The translations under genes and the position numbers were made by a program. Positions 17,056-26,700 of a stretch of 64,000 nt of DNA are shown one piece after another (position 1 is the stretch's first letter; each line of letters starts with the position of its first letter). Under the pieces are notes generated by a model. The model worked only from the letters and a program-made list of their open reading frames with translations. It was not told where the DNA came from and ran no database searches. Location of the stretch: contig JAEZIU010000142.1 in NCBI GenBank assembly GCA_023436485.1, positions 18,772 through 82,771 on the forward strand, written 5' to 3'. This stretch comes from Bacillota bacterium. GTDB lineage: Bacteria > Bacillota > Clostridia > Acetivibrionales > DSM-1351.

Positions 17056-18828
17056 TTGATTAGTAATAAGGAGAGTATAAGTTTATTATGGGCAGATAAG
17101 TGTGAAGACAATTATTTTAATAAAGAGAACACAAACATTATAAACGATTTAGACATTGAGAGAATCGCTTCGGAGATGAGTATTGATAATTACCATAAGT
17201 TAAGTATTGATGCATTGCTATCAAATTTTACTTCTGATCCTTTAACTATACAATACCGTTTAGATATAATTGAAGATTTAGTAAACAATCCTGGTCTTGC
17301 GGACGGGATAAAAGGCTTAATACCAATGATAGATGAATTGACTAGTATCATCGCACGAAATCAATTCGAAGAGATGAATTTGCTTCAGACAGTTAAAAGA
17401 ATTTCTGAATTAGGTATATTTGTCCAATGTATCGACGAGTTGAAAAATCTGTTGTTAAACTTCAAGAGTAACATAACATCCGAGGGGCTGAAAGGGCTCC
17501 TTGATTTAATCGATGATATTACAAATGAGGAGTCTTTTCTTTCATTATGCACTGAACTTCCAAAGCTGCGACTTGGAGTAAGTAACATTTCCAGTGTTAC
17601 AATCGGTATCAACCTTGATTCAATGCTTTATCCAAAAGAAGCTGTCTTAGTATCATTAAATGACCAGCCATATAGGGAGCAAAGCTTTTTTGACCGTATT
17701 TCAGGTAAATTTACAAGCGAAGATAAGTTAACCGGTATCACCCCACTATATAAGATAAATAAAAATTCTAATTCGGACAGAATAATGTCGGATACATTAA
17801 TGGCAGGAGACAAAAAATATGATTATTTCTTAAAGGCTTTAAACAACAATCTTGAAAGTCTTATAAAGTCAGTGGTTCGTCCTATGGTTCCGGTAGTAAA
17901 CAAATATCTCAATACAAACACTAAATTCCTTACCAAGTTATTACCAGAGTTTTGCTACTTGCTGGGAGCGGTTAAACTAATAAGAAAACTAAAGTCTAGT
18001 GGATTATCGGTTTGCAAACCAAAAGTTGTTGAAATTGAAAGACGTATATGTACAGTTAAGAGCAGTTATAATGTTATTCTCGCTTTAAATACACATGATA
18101 GAAACCCTGAAGCAGATCTGGGAGGCACCGTAGTATCAAATGATATATCTTTTGGTGATCAAGGAAGGATATTTGTGCTAACCGGACCAAATCAGGGCGG
18201 TAAGACTACTTATATTCAATCTATAGGATTGGTTCAGATTCTATTTCAGTTAGGCATTTTTGTTCCGGGAATACAGGCGGAAATAAGCCCGGTGGATAGT
18301 TTGTTTACACATTTTCCTGTAGAGGAGAGCTTTGATTCAAATATGGGACGTATGGCGGAAGAATGCAACAGGCTCAATCAAATATTCTGCCAGGCTACTA
18401 GATATAGTATGATACTGTTGAATGAGTCTTTTTCCAGTACCAGTTCTACTGAAGCACTTTTTATAACCAGGGAAGTGATATTAGGGCTAAAAGTACTTGG
18501 TACACGTGCTATTATTACAACACACATCCATGAACTAGCAATGAACCTTGATATCATAAATTCATCAATACCCGGGGACAGCACTATAGTCAGTTTGGTT
18601 TCAAGAGTTGATAAAGAAAAGTCTAGTGATGATTCAGCTAAGAGAACTTACAAGATAACCCAAGGACCACCTATTGGATTAAGCTATGCAAGAGATATTG
18701 CACTCAGACATGGTATCAGTATAGATAAAATTATGAGCATATTACTGGAGCGCCACCAAATTAATCATTTGGTTGAAATGGATGACATAAATGCAGTTTA
18801 TGACAAGATATATCACAAAAATTCTTAA
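17056..18828 (+). CDS. MutS-family ATPase (core and ATPase domains only)
   Basis: The 590-residue protein has the MutS-type lever/core region (about 40-340) and the C-terminal ATPase: Walker A TGPNQGGKTTY at about 376-386, Walker B MILLNES, an SSTSS signature and ITTHIHELA. It lacks the N-terminal mismatch-binding domain of MutS1 and the Smr nuclease domain of MutS2, so it is one of the short MutS-like ATPases of unknown role. The start is TTG 17056 behind a GAGGGGAGAG site. As the first gene after the cluster promoter and palindrome it is probably co-regulated with biosynthesis. A role in self-protection or DNA maintenance is conceivable, but nothing in the sequence shows it. Confidence 0.82.
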   Translation: MISNKESISLLWADKCEDNYFNKENTNIINDLDIERIASEMSIDNYHKLSIDALLSNFTSDPLTIQYRLDIIEDLVNNPGLADGIKGLIPMIDELTSIIARNQFEEMNLLQTVKRISELGIFVQCIDELKNLLLNFKSNITSEGLKGLLDLIDDITNEESFLSLCTELPKLRLGVSNISSVTIGINLDSMLYPKEAVLVSLNDQPYREQSFFDRISGKFTSEDKLTGITPLYKINKNSNSDRIMSDTLMAGDKKYDYFLKALNNNLESLIKSVVRPMVPVVNKYLNTNTKFLTKLLPEFCYLLGAVKLIRKLKSSGLSVCKPKVVEIERRICTVKSSYNVILALNTHDRNPEADLGGTVVSNDISFGDQGRIFVLTGPNQGGKTTYIQSIGLVQILFQLGIFVPGIQAEISPVDSLFTHFPVEESFDSNMGRMAEECNRLNQIFCQATRYSMILLNESFSSTSSTEALFITREVILGLKVLGTRAIITTHIHELAMNLDIINSSIPGDSTIVSLVSRVDKEKSSDDSAKRTYKITQGPPIGLSYARDIALRHGISIDKIMSILLERHQINHLVEMDDINAVYDKIYHKNS

Positions 18829-18964
18829 CAGAAAAGTATGCCCAAAAAAGAGTCATAAATTAGGCATTATTACTATTAATTTTCGCTGAATTTGTTATGC
18901 AAAACTAATGATCTTCAATAATAAGTAGATTTGTATTAAAGTGTGAAATTATGGAGTTGAAGCA

Positions 18965-19699
18965 ATGAGAAAAATTAAGTTGTTTTGTTTACCCTACGCT
19001 GGAGGGACAGCATATTCTTATTTAAAATGGAAGGAAGGCCTTGCAGATTTTATTGAGTTGTGTCCCATCGAACTGGCCGGACGAGGTAAACGTTTTAATG
19101 AGCCTTTTTATGCAAATATAGACGACGTAGTAGATGATGTGTATAAGCAGATAAAAGACGACATCGGTAATACAACCTACGCTATTTTTGGACATAGTAT
19201 GGGCAGCATTATCTTATATGAATTATATTTTAAAATAATGGAACTAAATTATAACCTGCCCATACATTTATTCATATCAGGAAGAAAGGCTCCTGATATA
19301 TATAATAATAATGAAATAACATATAATCTCCCCCAAGATAAATTTATTGAAAAGATACTTAAATATGGGGGGACCCCAAAAGGTGTGTTAGATAATAAGG
19401 AATTAGCAGATTTATTTATCCCTTTGCTAAGGGCCGATTTTAAAATTGTTGAGACATACAAATATATTCGAAAAGATAGAACACTTAATGCTAATGTAAC
19501 AGTAATGTATGGAGAAGAAGACGGCTTTACTTATGGTGATATTGATTCCTGGACAAAACATGTAAGTGGAAAGTACAGAGTTCATACATTTGAAGGAGGC
19601 CACTTTTTTATTTACGGTGACATGTATAATGTTACAAAAGTAATAAATGAAACATTACGCGAAGAGCTGGATAACAAATTAAAAATTAATAATTCTTGA
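18965..19699 (+). CDS. Type II (editing) thioesterase
   Basis: The 244-residue alpha/beta hydrolase has the features of type II thioesterases of PKS/NRPS clusters: LPYAGGTAYSY near the N terminus, the ELAGRGKRF oxyanion-side motif, the nucleophile elbow GHSMG with Ser 78, and EGGHFF carrying the catalytic His. Such enzymes remove wrong or stalled acyl groups from carrier proteins. It lies 136 bases after the MutS-like gene. The following 189-base gap (19700-19888) has no convincing promoter or terminator. A TTGAAT / AACAAT pair with 17-base spacing near 19760-19790 is only a weak match. Confidence 0.9.
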   Translation: MRKIKLFCLPYAGGTAYSYLKWKEGLADFIELCPIELAGRGKRFNEPFYANIDDVVDDVYKQIKDDIGNTTYAIFGHSMGSIILYELYFKIMELNYNLPIHLFISGRKAPDIYNNNEITYNLPQDKFIEKILKYGGTPKGVLDNKELADLFIPLLRADFKIVETYKYIRKDRTLNANVTVMYGEEDGFTYGDIDSWTKHVSGKYRVHTFEGGHFFIYGDMYNVTKVINETLREELDNKLKINNS

Positions 19700-19888
19700 G
19701 TCTTTTGCGGGTATATGCCGTTAAAGGGAATCCTTACAAACATCAGTACAGCCTTAATAATTGAATAAGCCAAAGGAACTTTAAACAATTTGAAAAAAAG
19801 TATATGAAGACGGTAATTAATTTGTGTATGTAATTGTAGTTCATATGTTTAGGTTATGTAAATTTTTTCGTTGATTAGGGGGAAGAGA

Positions 19889-22465
19889 ATGACTAGATTT
19901 ACTGATTTGGTTCAAGCTATACAAACAAGGAGCAATGATAACAATAAAGGTGTGACATTCATATCAAGTGATGCTGAAGAAATTTTCGTAACGTATAAAG
20001 AACTTTATGAAAAAGCTGTAGGTATTTTAGGTTACCTCAATTTAAGAGGCCTAAAGGCCGGCGACGAACTTATTCTTCAAATTGATGATAACAAAGATTA
20101 TATTTTTATGTTTTGGGCATGTCTTCTTGGGAAAATAATACCCGTTCCCGTTACTGTAGGCAACAATGAAGAACACAGACGGAAGCTTTTCAGGATAATC
20201 GATATTTTATGTAACCCGTATATTGTAACAACTAAAAAAACATTCAATGCTTTGGAAAGCTTTGCACAACAGAACGAGTTGAGTGAGAGTATGCTTTCAA
20301 TTAAGAACAAAGCTTTATTCACCGATGAATTGCAAAGTATAGCGTCCGGAAATGTTCTCAGACCTCAAGAAAACGATATAGCTTTTATACAGTTTTCATC
20401 CGGGTCAACCGGTGACCCCAAGGGTGTTGTGCTTACACATAGTAATTTGTTATCAAATATCTACGCTTCTATCAGATGTTCCGGCACAGGGCCGGAAGAT
20501 TCTATGTTATCGTGGATGCCACTTACTCACGATATGGGCATGATAGGTTTTCATCTGCTACCTTTGGTTGCAGGAATTAATCAATATATTATACCTACAT
20601 CTCTATTCATTAGGCGTCCTTCACTTTGGCTGAAAAAGTCCTATGAGCATAAAATTAATATACTTTCATCTCCTAATTTCGGATACAGATATTTGCTCTC
20701 ATTTTATAAACCTGATAATTTTAAGGATTGGGACTTATCTCATATAAAAATCATATATAACGGGGCAGAGCCTATATCTGCAGAATTATGCAGAGAATTT
20801 CTTGAGAAAATGAACGAACACGGACTTCAGAAAACAGCTATTTTCCCAGTGTATGGTCTTGCTGAAGCATCGGTGGCTGCTACATTTTCGATACCCGGTG
20901 AAGAATTCATTGAAGTAAACATCGACCGCAGATATCTAAATATTGGTGACAAAATTATTAAAGCAGATAAAAGTGATATTAACTGTGTAACATTAGTAAG
21001 TGTCGGTTTCCCTGTGGATGATTGCAATTTAAGGATTTGTGACGAGGAAGACAATGTGCTTCAAGAGTGCAGCGTAGGACAGATTCAAATCAAGGGGAAA
21101 AATGTTACTGCCGGATACTACAGAAATCAAGTAGCTACCGATAATGCATTAACAAGGGATGGATGGTTGAAAACAGGTGACTTAGGCTTTTTGAATGACG
21201 GACGCCTGGTGGTAACAGGAAGAATAAAGGACATAATTTTTATAAATGGACAGAATTATTATCCTCATGATATAGAAAGAATAGCAGAAAAGGTAGAAGG
21301 GGTAGAATTCGGAGGAGTAGCTGCATGCGGCATTTACAATGAAGAGCAGCAAAAAGAAGATGTAGTTATTTTTACAGTGTTTAAGGGGAAAAATGAAGAT
21401 TTTGTTGAAATTTTATTAAATGTTAAGAAGTTGATAGGCAGACAGATAGGTATAGAAGTGAGAAATGTTATACCTATAAGAAAATTACCAAAGACTACCA
21501 GTGGAAAAATTCAAAGATATAAGCTTTCAAAAGAATATACAGATGGGTGCTTCGAAGCTGTCATAAGCCAGTTGAAACAGCTTGTAGATAAAGCTATTAA
21601 AGATGTAAAGGTAGATGTGCCTGTAAATGAAATTGAAGAAAATCTGATTAAAATATGGTCTGGTGTATTAAAGTTGGAAAGCATAGGTGTCAATGACAAC
21701 TTTTTTGAAATCGGGGGGAACTCTTCTCTGATGGTTCAAATGCTATCACAAATCGAAGCTGATTATCCCGGTGCGATAAACGTTACAGATCCGTTCGAAA
21801 CTCCTACAGTAAGAGGGTTGGCTCAGCATATATATAAAACTGTATTTAAGCAAGAGTCAACATCGTCTATAAAAACGTTGGAGCTTCCGGAAAGATTCTT
21901 TGTTAACACAGCAGAAAACTATCCGCGGAATGCACAGCAGGAATTCAGCTTCACTTTAAACGAAGAGTCTTGTTACAAAATGAGAAATATATGTGAAAGA
22001 GAAGGTGTTCAAACAGAGGATATATTGCTATTGTTGTACGCTTTTGCCATATCTCAGGTTTCAGGAGTCCGATTGCTGGATATCCAATCTTTGCTTAATA
22101 AAAATCAGGTCATAAATAATGTCAGAGTTGACTTTACAAATTCTTTCGAACTTTCCGATTTGCTCAGAGAGGTAAATCGGGCACGAAGCGATAGTTCCGT
22201 CAGCGGTGTGAAATTTGAAGATATGGTACAAGCTTGTATAAATAAAACCCAGCATTCAATATTCCCTCTAATATATTCTAAGAGTAGTCTTAAGGCAAAT
22301 GTTGATTTAATGGAAGTGTTTGATATGGTTGTCAGGATAGAAGATTACGAAGATTCTATCAACGTCTTTTGCGAGTACAACGCTATGAGGTTGAAAAAAG
22401 AAGGAATTGAGCAAATAGTAAACCAGTATATACATATAATTAATTCATTAATTAACAAGTATTAA
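19889..22465 (+). CDS. Fatty acyl-AMP ligase - ACP loading protein with C-terminal half condensation domain
   Basis: This 858-residue protein should start the assembly line by activating a fatty acid as acyl-AMP and passing it to its own ACP. Residues about 1-560 form a FAAL-type adenylating domain with QFSSGSTGDPKGVVLTHSNL and a KTTSGKIQRYKL C terminus. An ACP follows with GGNSS, phosphopantetheine Ser about 612. Residues from about 665 to the end look like the C-terminal half of a condensation domain without the HHxxxDG half, and are probably a docking element. ATG 19889 has AGGGGGA before it, while an in-frame TTG at 19871 is less likely. The gene ends 16 bases before the AT gene. Confidence 0.88.
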   Translation: MTRFTDLVQAIQTRSNDNNKGVTFISSDAEEIFVTYKELYEKAVGILGYLNLRGLKAGDELILQIDDNKDYIFMFWACLLGKIIPVPVTVGNNEEHRRKLFRIIDILCNPYIVTTKKTFNALESFAQQNELSESMLSIKNKALFTDELQSIASGNVLRPQENDIAFIQFSSGSTGDPKGVVLTHSNLLSNIYASIRCSGTGPEDSMLSWMPLTHDMGMIGFHLLPLVAGINQYIIPTSLFIRRPSLWLKKSYEHKINILSSPNFGYRYLLSFYKPDNFKDWDLSHIKIIYNGAEPISAELCREFLEKMNEHGLQKTAIFPVYGLAEASVAATFSIPGEEFIEVNIDRRYLNIGDKIIKADKSDINCVTLVSVGFPVDDCNLRICDEEDNVLQECSVGQIQIKGKNVTAGYYRNQVATDNALTRDGWLKTGDLGFLNDGRLVVTGRIKDIIFINGQNYYPHDIERIAEKVEGVEFGGVAACGIYNEEQQKEDVVIFTVFKGKNEDFVEILLNVKKLIGRQIGIEVRNVIPIRKLPKTTSGKIQRYKLSKEYTDGCFEAVISQLKQLVDKAIKDVKVDVPVNEIEENLIKIWSGVLKLESIGVNDNFFEIGGNSSLMVQMLSQIEADYPGAINVTDPFETPTVRGLAQHIYKTVFKQESTSSIKTLELPERFFVNTAENYPRNAQQEFSFTLNEESCYKMRNICEREGVQTEDILLLLYAFAISQVSGVRLLDIQSLLNKNQVINNVRVDFTNSFELSDLLREVNRARSDSSVSGVKFEDMVQACINKTQHSIFPLIYSKSSLKANVDLMEVFDMVVRIEDYEDSINVFCEYNAMRLKKEGIEQIVNQYIHIINSLINKY

Positions 22466-22481
22466 TTAAGGAGAATAAAAT

Positions 22482-23750
22482 ATGATTAAGACAGCAATAT
22501 TATTTCCGGGTCAAGGTTCACAATGTGTTGGTATGGGATCCACCTTGTACCAGAGGTCAAGCATCGCAAGACAGACATTTGAGGAAGCGAACGATGTACT
22601 TGGCTTTGATATTAAAGGGTTATGCTTCGAGGGGAACATAGAGGAACTGACAGAGACACAAAATGCACAGCCGGCTATTCTTACTGTCAGCATTGCCGCT
22701 TTTCGTACATATATGCAGGAAATTGGGCTTGAACCAGCTTATCTTGCCGGACATAGCCTGGGTGAGATATCAGCGTTGGTGGCAAGTGATGCCATCAGTT
22801 TTTCTGACGGTTTAAAAATTATCAGAAAAAGAGGATATTTAATGAAGGAAGCAGGAGTTAAAGCTCCCGGCACTATGGCTGCAGTAAGTGGTGTGTCGCA
22901 GGAGGCACTCCAGGAAATATGCAGGAAGGCATCGCAGGATGGAAAAATTGTTGTTTTATCTAATATTAATTCAAAAGATCAGATAGTTATTTCCGGACAT
23001 AAAGAGACTGTAGAAAAAACTTGTGACTTGTTGGTGAGTGAAGGGGGAACTGCTACTTTTTTAAAGGTTAGTGCTGCTTTTCACAGCCCTCTTATGAATC
23101 AGGCATCTTCCGATTTTAGTGAAGAACTTGTGAAATATAACTACAACCCGATGAAGAGAACTGTTATTTCCAACGTAACTGCACTTCCGTACGAGTCAGA
23201 AAGAGAAATTATAAGTAAGCTTAAACTTCAGATTATAAGTCCCGTTATGTGGAAACAGTCCATGGAATATTTACGTGACAAAGGTGTAGAAGTTGCTGTG
23301 GAGATGCAGCCCAAAACTATATTGAAAAACTTAATGAGAAAAAATGCTCCCGAGATTAAGACATATTCATTTGACAGAAACGATGATGTGCAGTCCCTTA
23401 AGGAATTTATTCTACTTAAGAATAAAGAAAAAAATAATAAAACAAGCAATAAATCTACTGTTGTCGAGAGGTGCCTTTCAATCGCAGTTTGTACAAGGAA
23501 TCAGAACTGGGATGACGAGGAGTACACAGCCGGGGTAATTGTTCCATATAAACAGATTCAGTCAATGAAAGAGAAGATTGAGAGTGAGAATAGAGAGCCA
23601 ACCTATGATGAAATGATGAGTGCTTTAAACATGCTGAAATCTGTTTTCAAGACAAAGAAAGTTCCTTCAATTGAGCAAACGGAAAGGTTTGAACAGATTT
23701 TCAAAGAAACGGGAACGGCAGAATTGTTTTTTGATTTCAGTATTCTTTAG
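22482..23750 (+). CDS. Stand-alone malonyl-CoA acyltransferase (trans-AT)
   Basis: The first 310 residues or so form a FabD-type malonyltransferase with LFPGQGSQ, the active site GHSLGE (Ser 92), a conserved Arg in the IIRKRG segment and AAFHSPLM with the catalytic His. It should load malonyl units on the ACPs of the cluster's PKS modules, none of which contains an AT. About 110 extra residues follow a Lys/Asn-rich linker from about 310. They do not resemble a second AT or an enoylreductase, and I do not recognise them. AAGGAG precedes ATG 22482. Confidence 0.9.
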   Translation: MIKTAILFPGQGSQCVGMGSTLYQRSSIARQTFEEANDVLGFDIKGLCFEGNIEELTETQNAQPAILTVSIAAFRTYMQEIGLEPAYLAGHSLGEISALVASDAISFSDGLKIIRKRGYLMKEAGVKAPGTMAAVSGVSQEALQEICRKASQDGKIVVLSNINSKDQIVISGHKETVEKTCDLLVSEGGTATFLKVSAAFHSPLMNQASSDFSEELVKYNYNPMKRTVISNVTALPYESEREIISKLKLQIISPVMWKQSMEYLRDKGVEVAVEMQPKTILKNLMRKNAPEIKTYSFDRNDDVQSLKEFILLKNKEKNNKTSNKSTVVERCLSIAVCTRNQNWDDEEYTAGVIVPYKQIQSMKEKIESENREPTYDEMMSALNMLKSVFKTKKVPSIEQTERFEQIFKETGTAELFFDFSIL

Positions 23751-23790
23751 TCTATAGATTTTTAATTAGAAAATTTATAAAGGTGGTATT

Positions 23791-26700
23791 ATGGGAGTTA
23801 ATCTTTCAGAATTGAGTTCCTTTGATTTAGATAAAGTAAATAACGAAATCGAGCAAAAGAGTCTAACATATGATGACTCGATAGGTACAGACATAGCAAT
23901 TATCGGTATTTCAGCAAATCTTCCTGAAGCAAATGATGTAAGCGAATACTGGAATAACTTAAGAGACGGAAAAGATAATATAATTGAGTTTCCGGAAGCT
24001 CGTCAGGTTGACATAGAAAAATATCTGAATTCATTAGGCAGTGATACCGGGGACGTAGAATTTTTTCAAGCTGCATTTCTCAATGAGATAGATAAATTTG
24101 ACTATAGATTCTTTAGGCTTACTCCAAGTGAAGCTAGCCTGATGAGTCCGGTCCAAAGGCTTTTTCTTGAAACCACCTATAAGACTATAGAGGATGCGGG
24201 GTACGGTGGAAGCAAGATTATCGGAAGTAAGACAGGGGTGTTTGTGGGTTGTATTGGTGATGCTGAAGAAGATACTTATGCAGACATATTATCACAGAGT
24301 GATAGTGCCCAGAATCCCAGCGCTTTCACCGGAAATCTGACATCAATGATTCCCAGCAGGATTTCTTATTTCCTTGATTTAAAAGGGCCTAGCATGGTTG
24401 TAGATACAGCATGTTCATCTTCGCTTGTTGCGATACATCTGGCATGCCAGGCAATAAGAAACGGAGAATGTGATATGGCCTTAGCCGGAGGCATAAAGCT
24501 TTTCCTGGTTCCGGTAAAAAATAGAATTAAGCTTGCAATTAATTCGTCCAACTATCGTTCAAAGGCTTTTGACGATAGTTCTGACGGTATAGGTGTAGGA
24601 GAAGGTTCGGCAGCAGTAATGCTGAAACCTCTAAGCAAAGCTTTAAGGGACAGAGACAACATATATGCGGTAATAAAGGGGAGTGCCATAAACCAGGATG
24701 GGAATTCGATAGGTATTACTGCTCCCAATGTGGCAGAACAAGCAAATGTTATAGCAAAGGCTTGGAAAAATGCAAGAATAAATCCTGAGACTATATCTTA
24801 CATAGAGGCCCATGGAACAGGAACCAATATAGGGGACCCTATTGAAATTGAAGGAATAAAAAGGGCATTTTCACGTTTTACAAAGAAGAAACAATTTTGT
24901 GCTATCGGTTCAGTTAAAACCAATATCGGACATTTGAATGAAGCTGCAGGTATCGCCGGGTTAATTAAGCTTGTTTTATGCTTAAAGTATGGTGAAATCC
25001 CACCGAGTATTCATTTTAACCTGCCTAACAGGAAGATTGATTTTGAAGAATCACCTGTTTATGTAAATGACAGATTAGCAAAATGGGATGCAAATGGGGA
25101 ACTCAGAAGGGGTGGGATAAGCTCGTTTGGTTTTAGCGGAACCAACTGTCACGTGGTTCTGGAAGAAGCCCCTGCAATCAGACATGCTAATGAAGTAAAA
25201 AGTTCAGGATTGTTTGCGATGACCATTTCTGCTAAATCTGAAGGGGCTTTGGACAAGCTCCTTGCTGCTTACAATAGCTTTTTGGACAAAAATCCCAACA
25301 TAGATATCAGAGATTTATGCTACACGGCCAGTTTAGGAAGAGAACACCATAATCACCGTGTTGCTATAATTGCACAGGATTTGTTATCGTTGAAAGAATC
25401 AATAAGTGAGCTTTGCAGTAACGGTGTTAGCAAATCAAACTATGGAAATGTTTTTTTCAATACCTTCAAAGTTATACGTGGTGTGAGAAGCACTGAATCG
25501 GATGTGGGTCTAACTGAAGAAAAACTGGAAGGTATGAATAGACTTGCACATTTTAAACTTGAGGAATTTGTCAGAACCAATAAATCCGATAAGGCATTAT
25601 TAAGTGAAATTTGCAGTTTATACTCAAGCGGAGCAGATATTGATTGGAGCTTTTTATATGAAAAAGAACGTCCTCGAACAATAAGTCTGCCTACATATGT
25701 TTTTGACAAGGAGCGGTGCTGGTGCGAGATACAGGAGGTTGCTGCTCAGAACGGCAAATATGATAGTCAAAAAAGCTTCTATAACATTGTATGGAAACAA
25801 AAGCCTCTGTTGAATGAGGAAAAGGGTGATGCCCCACAAACTATAGTAATTCTGAGGAGTTCTGAAAACAGTTACACAAATTTTGAGGATAAGCTTAGAA
25901 ATAGTTCTGCCAGAATAGTTTCGGTAACATTAGGGGACAGTTTCAAACAGATAAATAACAACAAATACATTACAGATATATCGGAAAATAGCTTTAACCT
26001 TTTATTTGACAAGATAAAAGAGTCAAAATCTATACAAATAGTGCATTTATTGGCTGCTGAAATAAATGAGGGTGCGAAAACCACAGATGAATTACAGAGA
26101 AATCTGGAGCATGGATTATATAGCCTTTTCTATATTGCAAAAGCATTTAAAGGTTATGAAAGTATTGATAGCACTAGTATTCTTATAGCTGCCGGGAATA
26201 TAAACAAAATTGTTGACAATGACAATATAATTATTCCGGAAAATGCAACCATTTCAGGATTGGCTAAAGTCATAAACCGTGAGTTTACCAATATCTCTTG
26301 TAGGCTAATAGATATTGATGCCGGGTTTAGTGAGGATGATTTGGTTGGTGAACTTCATTTAAGGAGTGGTGAACAGCAGGTTGCCTATAGAAAAGGTAAC
26401 AGGTATGCTGAAAGCTTCACACAGTTTGATACTGAAAATTCCGGCAACTCAGAAGTAAAAGTACGGGAGAATGGAGTTTATTTAATAACCGGTGGAATCA
26501 GAGGAATAGGTTATGAAGTTGCCAAATACCTGGTGAATGAAGCCAAGGTTAATATTATTTTGGTTAATCGTTCGAAAATACCCCAACGTGACACATGGGA
26601 TACTATTTCGGCTAACAACGAAAATAAGAAGCTTTTGGAGAAGATATCAGCTATTAAGAGTCTTGAAAAAACAGGTTCAACTGTTGAATACTACAGTGCG

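Noticed and set aside
19700..19888. Promoter upstream of the FAAL gene.
   Set aside because: The best pair (TTGAAT and AACAAT, 17-base spacing) matches only 4 of 6 in each box, too weak to list.
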